Positions 22,389 to 33,412 are shown, numbered from the stretch's first letter. The stretch: DNA of 64,000 nt from Liolophura sinensis (GCF_032854445.1 NC_088306.1:30973764-31037763), one strand, 5' to 3'. Notes: generated by a model not told the origin, from the letters alone. Made by a program: numbers and translations.

Positions 22389-22547
22389 ACGTGGGCACCC
22401 CTATGGGGGGCAACCCATTTGTTGAACAGGTGCTTAGCAGTGCTAGCTGCTGGCTGTACTACTGCTATGGTAAGTACTTGGCACCGTTAACGATGGCGCT
22501 GACCACTGCTAAGCACTGCTCATTTGAACTCCCCTGCTGTTTTAGAA
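22389..22547. other. Intergenic spacer between ATPase and small gene
   Basis: It holds a pair of similar ~20-bp blocks, GTGCTTAGCAGTGCTAG and CCACTGCTAAGCACTGC, partly inverted. They could form a hairpin around 22431-22520. No gene supported. Confidence 0.35.
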
Positions 22548-22982
22548 ATGAGCCGTATGATCCAGAGGAACATGAATACAACGAATCCGGAAGGCCCGAA
22601 GGAAGCACAGGGGGTGACAGCGGATTCTAAGAATGACGGCCCTGCGAAGAATCCCAAAAATGTCGCTGCGGGTCGAGTGGGTGCTGCAGCGAGAAAGGCT
22701 AAGGCTGAAATGCTCAAGGACGAGCTTCGCGAGGCAAAGGCTGCTCTGCTTGGCGCAGCAGATTCCACCAAGAAACAGCCGAAGGAAGGGCAGCAGGGGA
22801 GGGCGCCCCTGGCGTTATTAGGCGTTCGCAGCCTTGCAGTACTAGTGTTGCTACGCGTGTGGCACAGCCGCTATACAGCACATGCACGAGGTGCAGATAT
22901 CACGCCGCAAGAAAAGAATCTCCATTTGAATACACGTCGCGGCCCTTTCTATATAGAGCAGCATGTCCACTCCACCCAGTGA
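22548..22982 (+). pseudogene. Small basic Polinton ORF, probably frame-damaged C-terminus
   Basis: Starts at ATG 22548 (MSRMIQRNMNTTNPEG). The N-terminal ~85 residues are Ala/Lys/Glu-rich and helical (RVGAAARKAKAEMLKDELRE). The family I recall at this position ends in a single hydrophobic helix; here the region after residue ~95 reads as Arg-rich and poorly hydrophobic, suggesting a frameshift. It overlaps the start of the next gene by 20 bp as an open frame. Function unknown. Confidence 0.5.
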
Positions 22983-23202
22983 CGGAAAAGTGCTAGTCAA
23001 CGCGGCCTACCACGCCGCTGTGATCTCTCTCCTGGCTACTGGGTACGCTCGTCTCGGCCAGATGTTCCTGAAAGGAGCCCTCCCAAAGCTGGACTTAACA
23101 CCCCGTGACGTCGGCATGGTCATTGCAGATGTAGGCCTGGCCATGTTTTCGAAGGAACTGCTAATTAAACAGGGGCTCCTTCCTCCCAATATAATCAAGT
23201 AG
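22963..23202 (+). CDS. Small hydrophobic Polinton protein, intact
   Basis: 79 residues from ATG 22963, open to TAG at 23200. The protein has a hydrophobic N-terminal half (AAYHAAVISLLATGYARLGQ), a central Pro/Asp turn (LDLTPRDVG) and a second hydrophobic segment (MVIADVGLAMFSKELL). Two membrane segments are likely. It sits in the cluster of short genes between the ATPase and the integrase found in invertebrate Polintons. The next gene starts 2 bp after its stop. Role unknown. Confidence 0.65.
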   Translation: MSTPPSDGKVLVNAAYHAAVISLLATGYARLGQMFLKGALPKLDLTPRDVGMVIADVGLAMFSKELLIKQGLLPPNIIK

Positions 23203-23204
23203 TA

Positions 23205-23647
23205 ATGGCCTCCATCGCAATGATGATGGGCGGCGCCCTCGTAAACGCTTTGGCGGGAGCAACTATATGTTTTCGATGCTGAGGAGTTCCGGTGTCGACG
23301 AAGAGCGGAGGCGCCATGACCGCGCTGTAGAGCAGCTCCAAGCCGCCCATGAAAAATGGGCCCGAAAGCGCACTGAGCGCTTGGACTGGATCAACGATGA
23401 ACTCCGCCGCCAGGGCCGCGCTGTCCAAACGTTCCGGGATGTCGACGCTGCAATCCGCGAGTATTCTAGGGTCACGGGCAAAATTCTTACACGCGATGCA
23501 CGCGAGGCGCTGCTGGGCTCAGAGCCACAGCTCTCCGATTTCTATGTGCCTAGTGAAGATCAAAAACACCGCGAGATGACCTTCGTCATCCTGGGGATGC
23601 GTGTGGTTGGGGGTGTGAGTTACGGAATCGCAAAACTCACCAAGTAA
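23205..23647 (+). pseudogene. Small Polinton protein with coiled coil and C-terminal helix, frameshifted
   Basis: Begins ATG 23205 (MASIAMMMGGALVNALAG), then changes frame near 23265-23285 into the long frame to 23647. The latter has a highly charged helical segment (HEKWARKRTERLDWINDELR), a conserved-looking LSDFYVPSEDQKHREMTFVI block and a terminal hydrophobic helix (LGMRVVGGVSYGIAKL). The two halves together match a recurrent small Polinton gene of ~145 residues. Function unknown to me. Confidence 0.6.
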
Positions 23648-23689
23648 TCCGAACTGACTGTGCCGGACTCGCCATCGAGCTCCTTGCCG

Positions 23690-24816
23690 TATGGCAGGCA
23701 CGATCTTAGTAGTGAGGTGGTTCTGCACGCGCAAATACGCCGCGACGATTAACATCTTTTTCGTCGCAAATCTGTTAGAGGGCTGCTAGAATACCTTGAT
23801 GACAAGGCTAGTAAGGTGTCTGCTCGCCTGGCAAATATCTACTACAGCCGTCGTGGGTACTGGAAGGGCCGCGCGGCCATCCAGAAACTTGCCACTGCGG
23901 CTAAAGTCTCCGAAGATGTGTTCCGGGCCTGGCTGAAAAAGCAGGCTATCTGGCAGATATGCCTGTCTTGTCCCCGAAAAATACCGAGGCCTATGTTCGA
24001 TGATTCCCCGCTCGAATGACATCCACCAAGCCGATCTTCTATTTCTACCACATGATCGGCGAGGCCTGAAGCTGTATAAGTAGGCGCTGATAGTTGTTCA
24101 TGTCGCTTCTCGCTACAAGGAGGCGGAACCTCTGGCTACTAAAGATTCCAAAGAAGTCGCTGATGCTCTCTCTTGCATTTACAACCGGGGACCCCTGAGA
24201 TGGCCGAAGCTTCTCCAAGTTGACCCTGGGCGCGAGTTTATGGGTGCGGTGAGCCAACTGCTGGCCAAACACGATGTCACAGTCCTCCAAGGCCGCGTGG
24301 ATACCCCTCCGAGACCAAGGCATAGTGGAGCGTTTCAACCATATTCTGGCTGAGCGGCTCTTTGGACATCAGTACGCTCAGGAGATGCGCCTCCCTCCCG
24401 AACACCGGTCTACTGAATGGGTGGCTCCGCTGCCCTCTGTTGTGGCCGCTCTGAATAACGAGACAACGAGACTGATCGGTAAAAAGCCGAAAGACGCCAT
24501 CAAGGCAAAAGGGGTGCCCCATAAGCCTTCCTCGACGGTTCCAGGTCGTCCCGTTGGACTTAATGAGCGGAAGATCCCCGAGGGTGTTGGCGTTCGTTAT
24601 CACTATCAGCCTTGAGAGCTGGAGGGAGGCCGCCGTCGCGCGACTGATCCTATGTGGTCTCTAGAGATATATCGGCTTGGGCGCTCTGTCACAAAGCCTA
24701 ATGAACCCGTGCTGTACTATCTAGAGGATACGTCTGATGGCCCGCGACGGGGATTCGTTCGTGAGGAGTTGCTTATAGTGCCTCCCGATACTCAGCATGG
24801 GGTTCTACGGCGCTAG
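23690..24816 (+). pseudogene. Retrovirus-type integrase (rve, DD35E), frameshifts and a stop
   Basis: Strand-transfer enzyme that inserts Polinton DNA. The N-terminal frame at about 23760-24019 contains YYSRRGYWKGRAAIQKLA and a helix-turn-helix-like KVSEDVFRAWLKKQA. The catalytic core lies in the next frame: first Asp in HQADLLFL (24033), second Asp in LLQVDPGREF (24222). After a frame change near 24290 comes the Glu in QGIVERFN (24328). Spacing fits DD35E. Downstream LNNETTRLIGKKP and GVGVRYHYQP are followed by a TGA at 24612. The C-terminal LEIYRLGRS and GFVREELLIVPPD end at TAG 24814. There is an in-frame TAG near 24080 within the core. Confidence 0.85.
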
Positions 24817-24854
24817 TAGTTCCTCGAAGAGGATGTCCCATACAGCCGTTGCCG

Positions 24855-27835
24855 TCAAGGAGGCGCATCTCTATGGCCATAAGCCAAGGTGTGGACACCA
24901 TCTTTGGCGATTCAGCGCTTACTATCGAAGGGGGACAGTGAGACCTTATTCAGGTGCTGCCCATAGATATGGTGGCACTCTGATCGCAGCACGTCCATAC
25001 CGTGTCGGAAGATCTTCTTCTCGAACAGGGCCTCTTTGTACTGCTTATGGCGGATGCGCTTTTCCACAGCTCCCTTTTTCACGCCCTTGGCCTTCTTAAT
25101 GTTGGCTCCACCTGCCTCCAGAATGGAGTACATCTTGGGGCGCAGACCAATGTATTCGGCGATCGGCCGCCCCTCGCACTCGTCCTTCATTTTCCCCAAG
25201 ACCTTCATATTTGCTACGCTGTGCAGGGGGTGGTCTTGTGGGTATTTTGACGTGTCGTACAGGTTTGCATTCTCAGCCATATCCCTATAAACATCCTCAG
25301 TCTGAATCTCGAGTAGCAGACTATCCGTGTCAGTGTAGAGGAGCTGGCACGCTCTCCGTACTGGGCCTTCATGTGGTTGTAGTAGAAGTCGTACATCAGG
25401 TGCTTGGAGAGATCTAGAATGCTCATGCCCACGTAGATAGGTCGGTTTAGGACTAGAGGGGTCTTGTTCATCTGAATCGCTGCGAGGTCATCATCAAATA
25501 TGTTTGCCCGTGCGAAGCTCGGGCTGGCTATCAAGCGTCGGAGCTTGTCCAGAGCGTACCAGCTTGACGTCCACACGCTTCCGAAGGTTCTCCATGGTTT
25601 TTCCGAACACCGAGTTGTTCATTACCTTATACAGGTCCTTCTCGAATTTACTCGCGGCCGTTTTTCGGAGCTCGGTGTTCATCCATATAGGGTTCCATAC
25701 AAGGGCTGAACCCGGTGAACCTTTGTCAGGCGCATTCCCAGAGATAGATACAGCTGTAGGTTCCGGTAGTGCAGGACGTACCGTTCCTTGTTGCGGAGGT
25801 TGGGGACCAGCTTTTCGACCTCGGTAGGCGCTTTCTTGCCGAGAAGACCGTGCTGATAGTCTGACATCCACTCCTTCTGGACCGCCAGACGCTCCGGGTA
25901 GCCGTTATGTGCGTTATGTAGGCAGGCCGGATACTCTAGGTCGACCTCAAGGATGTAACGGGAAGGACTGTCGTGGGGGTGGGTAGCAATCGTTTCGACG
26001 AGACGCCGCGCGTCATTTACCCACTGGAAGCCGCCCGTTGGAAGGAACTGACTCATAGCCCAGCCATATAGATTATTGGCGTCTAGGTATTGGATGTAGC
26101 TGTTTGGACTTTCTGGGTTGTATCCCTCCACCTGTGGATTATTGGCTTTGGCGTATCGCTTACTTACCATGGAGATACCTCCTTGCAACCCCTTCTCAAT
26201 GAAGAGATGTTGGTCTTAGTCGGTCAACAGCTCCAGCTGTACCCCGGTCTTCTTGAACAGCGCATCCTACGAGTGACCTGGGCTCGTAAAGTAGTGAGCA
26301 GGGTCCAATCCATACTGCCGTAAACAAGTCTTCCGGAAGGCCTCAAACACATTGGCCAACAGGAGCACGTCTGTGCGGCAGTAAAGGTCTGTGTAGTCTC
26401 TCCATACCTGTTGAGCGTGGATGTAGTCCTCATCGCTAATGCCTCCGACTTTGAGCTTACTGTAGGAAAGCCTCTTTGGGTGGGAGGCTGGACTCGTCGA
26501 AGCGCTCCCAGGAGTCCATATACTCATAGGTGTAGACACCCTTGCGCATGAGTAGCTTTCGTTTTTCTTCGGCGGGCTCATACCGGGCTGTGATGTGGAA
26601 AGCCTCAGGTTTGTTGGCCTCTACCAGACTGTCAAGGGAAGTCGGTAAGAATTGAACGCTGTCGATTTCTGGCGGCTGGAAATAAGGCAGACCGGAGTGC
26701 CCATCGGAGGCAGTCGTCGTCTTTGTTCTTCACGTTGATGACTGCTATCTTGTTACTCACGGCTGCAGGTAGGGTGATGTAGGACCCGCCTCTCAGCGGC
26801 TGATACTTTGCAATGTCAAGCCAGAGTGTTTGCACGCTATTTACAGCCCACCCTGCGTCCATTTTTCTAGCGCCTCCTGGATGGTGGGGAAGACCTTATC
26901 TAGAGCCCCGTCAATGTCACCGACCTCTAGGAGGGCCTCCTGTTTGCTGCGGAGTACTGGGCTGGTATACTCTTCACTGCCATCGGCGTGGTCCTTTCGC
27001 AGCTGAACCCGAGGCCTAGTTGGAACTTAACCCCGTTGAGTGCCAGGATCTCTTCTTCTAGCTTCTGGCGAATGCTGGCTCGAATTTCTTCTAAGAAGGC
27101 TACGGAGTCCGTCCAAACACCTTCGGGTACGCCCATCTGCCAGACCCGGAGGAGATTCCTTATGGCCCTGCCAGTGTTAATGAATTCTAGTTTCTTTTCA
27201 CGCTGTATTCTACCTAGCAGTTCATCCAACTCCTCGTTACTGAGGAAGTTCTTGTTGTCTTGCTTCAACTCCTCGTTACTGAGGGGGTTCTTGATGTCTT
27301 GCTTCAACTCCTCGTTACTTCGGGAGTTCTTGATGTCTTGCAGCCGCTTCCACTCAGCCACAGGCGTTTTATACCTGTTGAGGATACCCTGCAATTCTTC
27401 CAAGGCATTGCGGGACCGTGGGTACTTGGGCCGCACACCTAGGAGCGTCTCAAACTCCTCCCGTAGTGCTCGCGCTTTTTGATGGTGCCTCATTGTACGA
27501 GTTGGTGTAACTATGCACACGACTCTCTGAGTGTAAATTTCTATAGCCGCCAGCCGTTTGAACTCGTCCAAGTAAGCCTTGTGCCTCCACTTCCTTTCAC
27601 GCGTCTGGACCCTATTATGTCCGCAGGCCATGCAAAGCCGAAATCGGTTTTTAACGTCCCGACCACAGCTAATACATGACTGGTTGCCAGGACCCTACCG
27701 CAGACGGTATAGGTGACCCCCGCAGTACTCCCCCAGACAACTCTTACCACAGAGCTCCGTGGAGCCGATGAGAAGCCACCGGCAATTATTGTAACCATTT
27801 CGCATGTTGTATACACACGCTTGGTGTAGAAGCAT
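24855..27835 (-). pseudogene. Family B DNA polymerase (pPolB), many stops and frameshifts
   Basis: The replicative polymerase of the element, ~990 codons if intact. The N-terminus (from 27835) is Cys-rich (CGKSCLGEYCGGH), has an in-frame TAG at 27695-27697, then CISCGRDVKNRFRLCMACG, a zinc-ribbon-like module. A 13-residue tandem repeat follows (27227-27343). The exonuclease-side block YTDLYCRTDVLLLANVFE lies near 26390. Polymerase motif A, YIQYLDANNLYGWAM, is near 26090; motif [17 protein letters not shown], near 25628; motif C, YTDTDSLLL, near 25330. The C-terminus SPFDSKR is followed by a TGA and then IAKDGVHTLAYGH before the final stop. It converges on the integrase with a 38-bp gap. Confidence 0.9.
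27227..27343 (-). repeat. 39-bp tandem repeat (3 units) inside polymerase N-terminal region
   Basis: Units start at 27227, 27266 and 27305 and are near-identical. Each encodes 13 residues of the type SNEELKQDIKN plus two variable residues. Reading frame is kept, so the protein carries three charged helical repeats between the zinc-like module and the exonuclease region. Confidence 0.9.
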
Positions 27836-27960
27836 ACCAGGTGCGATGGGTATGTCTAATACAACCCCCAGAAGCTGGAAAAAGGGGGTGGGGGCCTCTA
27901 TTTGTTATGGGAGGGCCCAAGGGGAGGGTGTGCCAGAACCTATAGTGTGTATACTACTAC

Positions 27961-28189
27961 ACCGAAAACGCACCAGACAGGAAATATGGCACGTTATACA
28001 CAAAATTTTCAAGGTAAATTTACACCTACTGTGGACCACTCAGTTCCGTTTTCCATATTATCAGTTACCTAAGTCACCAGGCAACTCCCCACAGCAAGAT
28101 ATGCCACCCGGTGTGCCTTCCAAATCTAACCAGGCACAAGTTGAACAGGATCTCAAATCTTTTATTAAAGAATCTCTGTTTTGTGTGTG
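27961..28189. other. Unassigned junction between Polinton and second LINE
   Basis: A 128-codon plus frame (27804-28190) crosses from the polymerase 5' region into this stretch. It overlaps the polymerase antisense, so I do not call it a gene. A block near 28020-28190 encoding Gln/Lys/Ser-rich sequence might belong to the N-terminal part of the neighbouring LINE; not provable by eye. Confidence 0.3.
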
Positions 28190-29348
28190 ACAAAACAGCT
28201 ACACATCATCTACACATCGTCTAGTAAAACTAGAGCGTTCAGAAATGAACTTAAACCTAGTCCCGAGCTCACGGACTCAACCTTTTATGACAGCAAAGGC
28301 CTATTCTCTGTCTCACACTTAACATACTTTAACGTAGTATGAGGAAAAGACTGATAAAACTGGTGGATTCCTGCAGTAGCTTAATTTTAACTTCACTGTG
28401 CTGGGGTTCACGTTGGCTAACAGAATGAAGTGAATCCCTCTATGAAATCCCCGCGGTTATACAATGTTCACAGAGCCACATCAAAATAAGAAGGGAGGAG
28501 GTGCTGTCTTGTACGTTAGCAACATCGTTTCGTCGTGTATCATTCGACACGATGTGTGTGACAAAGATTAAATCACTGTTTTTAGAAATTAAATCTAAAG
28601 GTGATAGTTACACCGTGGGCATCGTATACAGCTCCCCCATCCCGTAATATAGGACTATTAACGAGCGTCTTAATTTAACGCTCCGAAATATTCCGCCCAC
28701 CAAAAATGTATTATAATGGGTGATTTTTAATATCGATCTTTTTCACACTGATAAACATTTCGCCTCCATCGAATTCTTGGAAAACCATGAAATGTATTAT
28801 TTTTTCCCCTCTAATAACTAAACCGACTGGAGTGACAACCCGGTCAGTAACCTTGATCGACAATATTCTCCAAAGCTCTGGACTAATATCTCTGATCATT
28901 TGCCCGTGTTCAGTATTTTTAAAAGCCCTATTTCTGCGAGAGAGCTTCAGAGTTTTACCTACCGACAAAAATCACCTCAGGCTATGTCAGTTCAAGGAAA
29001 TGATTAAAACCCTTAGCTGGCATAAAGTCATAACAAAAACAGCCGTTAACGAGGCTCTTACATTTTTGTAGAAAGTTTGAAAAGTTTATGATGAAGTTTA
29101 CCCTGAATGGGCTGCCTCTTCTACCTGTCAAAGAATTTGCAAACCATCTCTCCTTACGTCAATTAACGAAAAAAAAAAACTGTACCGCGAGCAACGTAAG
29201 TTTCCCTTCCAAACGAAATAAATACAGGAAATACAGAAATAAGCTGAATATTATGAATATTTTCTCTCGCAAAACATCTTTCGAAATAAATTTGTACAGT
29301 GCAATAATGACATAAAGGCCATTTGGAAAGTTCTCAGTGAAATGCTCT

Positions 29349-29572
29349 TCGTCGCGTGGCGTTCAGCGTTAAGAGGATAGTGCAACGACTGGTTGACCCG
29401 TATCAGTAGAATAGCTCGGACGGGCAACATACTTGCCTTCGGTAAGTCGCCTCAGTGAAGCAGCATTAGATAAGAGTGCGACAAGAAGGCACATTACATA
29501 CACTCTATGACTGACAATTTTTTTAAGTACGACGTTAAACCTCAAGCACTCACTCAATAATCGCACTCACTT
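29349..29572 (+). repeat. SINE-like interspersed repeat
   Basis: A ~220-bp insertion breaking the second LINE's frame after the IKAIWKVLSE block. It ends in AAGTACGACGTTAAACC followed by an (ACTC)n-like tail, typical of short 3'-tailed retroelements. It occurs once here and I recall similar sequence as common in molluscan DNA. No Pol III boxes could be fixed. Confidence 0.45.
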
Positions 29573-30607
29573 TCAAACACTTTTACTATAAAATAGTTGT
29601 GATGTCTAACAAAGAAGATATAGCCGACAGTTTCAATAATTTTTTGCTGCCATGACATCTAACTTGAATCAAATACCGCATGCTACATGCGACTTTTCTC
29701 AATACCTTGGCCAGTCAATCTCAAATATATTTCTACTCCGTTAGCTCGTATCATTAACTTATCTTTTGAAAGTTGTCACGTCCAGGATTCCCTAAAGACT
29801 GCTAAATTACACCCATTTATCATATCATATCGCCTGATCAATATGGTTTTCGTGCCCATCATTCCACCATGAGTGCAATATGTTCTTTACATGATTTTCT
29901 TGTATCTGCTAGAGAAAAGAACGAAACTAATCTTGTTAATTTTTTAGAGTTATTTAAAGCATCTGATACCTTCAGTTACAAGATATTCCTGACAAAACGT
30001 AAAAATTACGGCTTTCATTCCACACCGCTCCTATGGCTGTCAAGTTATTTAGCAGGCTAAACCCAGTATGTCCCATACGAATCTATAGTTTCCCCTTTTA
30101 CTCAAGTTAAACGTGGAGCCCCACAGGTACCGATCCTAGGGCCCATCTTATTTCTTTGCTATTTCAACGATATACCTAATGTCACCACTGTACTAAAATA
30201 TACATTATTCGCCGACGACACAAGTGTGTGTATCTCATTCAGAAATACAAACGGAGCAGTCACTACCAAGTCTGCTGAACTCGGAAAGATAAGTGACTGG
30301 ATGACTTCAAACAGGCTATCATTAAACATTAACAAAACATTATCGGACCAGTATCCCCTTCTCCTTAGGACATTCCTCGGCTGTCTATGCAAGAGTCAGG
30401 TAAAGATTATGATTCCGAATTTACATTAGTGGGTATAATGTTTACCCACACCTTTCTTGGACATCCCATATCAGTTACATATGCAAAAAAAGTATCTCAC
30501 AACATTGGCATAATTAACCATATTAAACACTTTATAAACAAACCAACTCTAGCCTTACAAATCCTTAATTTCCCCTTTCCTGAACTATGCTTGTGTTTTA
30601 TGGAGTA

Positions 30608-31014
30608 AATACAAGCGTCAAGTCCGACATTCCTATACCATTCGTATCCGTAAAGGGCGTTCCAAGTCGATAATCGCAAGATGCATTTCCATAACAACGT
30701 TTAACACTAACTCCCGAAGAAATTATACAAATAAGAAATAAAGCCGGTAACACACAAGAGAGAAGCAGTCATCAGTTTTCAATGATGCCGGCCAGACAAT
30801 GAATATTCCAGGCATGAATTCCATATCAAAGTTCAAATTCGTAGTCCGTGAATGAGTTCCATGTCAAATAACAGCTAAACAAGTATCTCAGTCGCGCTTT
30901 AATTGCAACTGTTCATAAAGGCATCATGCTGATGTAATAAGCATGGCGACCTTTACGGCCCCTAGCCCCAGGTTAAGCGGTATTAGATACAGTTTGAAAA
31001 TGACGAGCGTTACA
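30608..31014. repeat. Unclassified ~405-bp repeat R, copy 1
   Basis: Shares near-full-length similarity with 34440-34846 and 62768-63107 (blocks AAAGCCGGTAACACACAAGA, TCTCAGTCGCGCTTTAATTG and GGCATCATGCTGATG). No coding potential, no clear tRNA head, no terminal inverted repeats. It interrupts the second LINE between its RT and C-terminal parts. Confidence 0.7.
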
Positions 31015-31580
31015 GACCCTAACCGATCAGATTACGATTCAACACTTATCCCTCTAATCCCAGACCCTTGAGTCTGTTACAAAAACATGCAGTGCAATCA
31101 GTAACCCTATATAATCGACTCGAGCACACAGACCCTCTCATCAGATCTCTGAATATTTTACCGGTAAAATTCTCTATCCTTCAGTCTTCTTTAATAATCG
31201 CTCGTAAATATAAACATCACCCCTATAAAATACCCCTGAACTGCCGTAACCTGTTTCGAAAACAATCAGATATACACAATTATCCAACAAGAATACAGTG
31301 TCTTAAGCAATTTAGACCCCTCCACTCTTCCAACCTCTCTCTAGTGATTTCGAAGTATAATCGCCCGGGAATGGAACAGGCTACCGATTAAATCTCAAAT
31401 CTATTAACTCGCTTTCTCTATTTGTTAAAAATGACATAATTCTGACTTTTTATCAAACGGCCATGCACCACAGCGTTTCTCTTGGCACGCCACACGTGGT
31501 TTGTGTTTTTTCTTAAATATGTATAACGTTTACTCTGTTATTATTTACTTATAATTCACCTACAACCAGCACCATCGTAC

Positions 31581-33149
31581 ATAAACTACCGGGCAAAAGA
31601 AACGTATAACCTTGTTCAGCACCACAAGAAAGAGAAAGACAGACAGTATCAACATGATAAGCATTATATTGCAATAAACCATTTTCCAAGTTCTGTTCAA
31701 AAATTGAAAGCCATATGGATATTACACTTGCTGTCAGGCCGAGTAAAGAAGGCATGGGGTAAATCTGAAAAATTACACAAATGCAAGTAAAGGGACTCCC
31801 TTAAAAAGGTGTTCCTAATGTCCTATCATGTCATAAGACAGATCGTTAGTAGCGTGTGTGAGCACCCATTGCATCAATTAAAGCCAAAATACGTCTACTC
31901 ATGGAAGTCGTCACCGCCGGATGACGTCATCAGGAATTCTGTCCCACTCCTCAAATAAAGCCTGTTCGAACTGTTGCCTGTTTTGTGGGGGTGGGGGGGG
32001 GGGGGGGGGACGCGTTGTCTCAGACGCCGATCAAGATGATCCCACAGATGCTCTAAGGGATTCATTTCTGGCGATCGTGCTCGCCAAGGCAGTACGTTGA
32101 CATCAACGGTGTCCAGATAATTTAGTACAACTCTGGCGGTATGAGCATTGTCGTGCATTGTCATACTGCAAAAGGATACCCCTTGGCTGTTGATGCACGA
32201 ATTGCACCACAACAGCTTCCAATATTTCATCTCGGTATCTTTGGCCAGTCAGATTTCCCTGGATGATGACCAATCTCGTTCTCACCTGTCCACAGATTCC
32301 GCCCCATGCAAACACCCCACCAGCACCAAAAGGGTGGACATTCTCAATGCAGTTTTGTGCCAATCGCTCTCCCCTGCGTCGATACACACGAATTCGACCA
32401 TCATTTCTGAAGAGGTTATATCGGCTTTCATCAGTGAACAGCACCCTTCCCCAGTCTCGTCGCTGCCATCGACGTACAACTCTTGCCCAAAGCAGCCTGT
32501 TTTGACGGTGTAGAGGAGTCAATGCCATTCCACGGAAGGGACAATAGGCTTTGAGACCACTCACGCGGAGTCGTCGTAAGACTGTGCGTCTGCTGATGGG
32601 GTGTCCCAGTGCCGTTTCCGCCGTTGACGTCGCCGTCACAAACCGGTTACGCAGGTGGATTGTGCGGATGTACCGGTCTTCGCCAGGCGTTGTAACACTC
32701 GACCTGTCCGATCTTGGACGATCTTGTGTCCTGCCTGTTAGGCGGTAACGACCCAACAGTCTGCTGATGGTGGCTTGACTGCAATTGAATGTTCTGGCAA
32801 TGTGGTGTTGGCTGGCCTCCATGTCGGCCATACCAGTGGCTCTCTCACGTTCTGCCTGTGTGAGTCTCGGCATCTCTTAGATGTTTTTTATGGTATTGCA
32901 CCCTTACCATGTGCTACATCGGTATTTATACGGAGGTCATTATCGAGAGTTTTCAACAGGGCCCGAAACTCTGTTTTTCCGATTTTTCATGATGTCTTAC
33001 ACCAATTTCAATGAATCTCGTTAAAAAGTGACGTGTACACAGGGTGCTTATGTGCAAACGTATTCGCACAACGTTCAAACTTATTCAACTTATTTTTCCA
33101 TAGAAAAAACTGCATTTAAAAGTTTTGTTTCTTTTGCCCGGTAGTTTAT
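31581..33149. mobile_element. Tc1-like DNA transposon 1
   Basis: Bounded by perfect 23-bp inverted repeats that include the flanking TA (AACTACCGGGCAAAAGAAAC inward, 31581-31603 and 33127-33149). 1,569 bp with a single minus-strand transposase gene. Inserted in the 3' UTR of the second LINE. Perfect ends suggest fairly recent insertion even though the gene is frameshifted. Confidence 0.92.
31895..32873 (-). pseudogene. Tc1-like transposase 1, frameshifted
   Basis: DDE transposase that cuts and pastes the element. Start ATG 32873 (MPRLTQAERERATGM). The N-terminal helix-turn-helix has HIARTFNCSQATISRLLGRY and a GRPR-like linker. The first Asp lies in VLFTDESRYNLF and the second in a DNAR block near 32155. 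The frame then shifts, and the last catalytic Glu lies in MNPLEHLWDHLDRR (about 32064). Spacing is compatible with DD34E. The tail has a Pro run caused by an expanded G tract on the plus strand at ~31983-32009; the related copy at 56083 has only three Pro there. One frameshift near 32160. Confidence 0.88.
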
Positions 33150-33324
33150 TTGTACTTCTCAGGGACAGATCGAGCCTTTTGTGACTTTATTGCCGCCATG
33201 CTGTATTTTCTGTAAGTATGTTTTTTAATCATGTTGATGGTGAATAAATACAATAAAAAATAGTTTTATAAAGTTTTATATGGCTGATACTTCTTTTACA
33301 CCCTAAGTTAAATTTCTAAGGGGA

Positions 33325-33412
33325 GGGGGGCGAGGTTCAATTGGTTATTGCGATAGCGCAGCGGAATGACCCAGAAGCCTCTCGCCAATACAGTCGCTGA
33401 GAGATCAAGGCC
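33325..33412 (+). repeat. Diverged SINE tRNA-like head
   Basis: Matches the SINE head (GAGGTTCAATTGGTTA, CAGCGGAATGACCCAGAAGC) without body or tail. It precedes LINE copy F's leader. Confidence 0.6.

Larger units (their letters stand above)
16400..27960. mobile_element. Polinton/Maverick (adintovirus-like) provirus, decayed
   Basis: An ~11.5-kb block that is visibly GC-richer than its surroundings. It carries the hallmark set: family B DNA polymerase with a TPV-type viral polymerase layout, retrovirus-type integrase, packaging ATPase, double-jelly-roll major capsid protein, penton-like minor capsid protein and a set of small genes. The gene order from left to right is three minus genes, one plus, one minus, then capsid, ATPase, three small plus genes and integrase on plus, and polymerase on minus converging on the integrase. 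Polintons integrate and encode virion proteins; this copy has lost several frames. The ends are approximate because no terminal repeats could be confirmed. Confidence 0.92.
28190..33275 (+). mobile_element. Second LINE family (CR1/L2-like), decayed, with three insertions
   Basis: A different non-LTR element from LINE-1fam. The endonuclease region shows KKGGGAVLYVSN near 28490, IMGDF near 28716 and ISDHLPVFSI near 28890. RT blocks are QYGFRAHHS near 29840, RGAPQVPILGPILFL near 30110 and the catalytic FADD at 30208-30219. The C-terminal part at 31068-31391 (NILPVKFSILQSSLIIARKY) resembles the thumb and tail of CR1/L2-type elements. There is no RNase H. Frames are broken throughout. Nested insertions are the repeat at 29349-29572, the ~405-bp repeat at 30608-31014 and a Tc1-like element at 31581-33149. 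The end near 33275 is AT-rich. Confidence 0.75.

Noticed and set aside
22391-22630. 79-codon frame between ATPase and the next gene
   Set aside because: Starts in the spacer and overlaps the better-supported frame from 22548.
16250-28010. Polinton terminal inverted repeats
   Set aside because: Weak similarity of C-rich stretches near 16420-16450 and 27870-27900 (inverted) is too short and low-complexity to count. No reliable ends or target duplication found.
27804-28190. 128-codon plus-strand gene
   Set aside because: Its first part is antisense to the polymerase N-terminus, and the rest has no recognisable domain.
31983-32009. Poly-G tract as a regulatory element
   Set aside because: It expands a Pro-codon stretch in a dead transposase; the related copy has only three Pro codons there, so slippage is enough.
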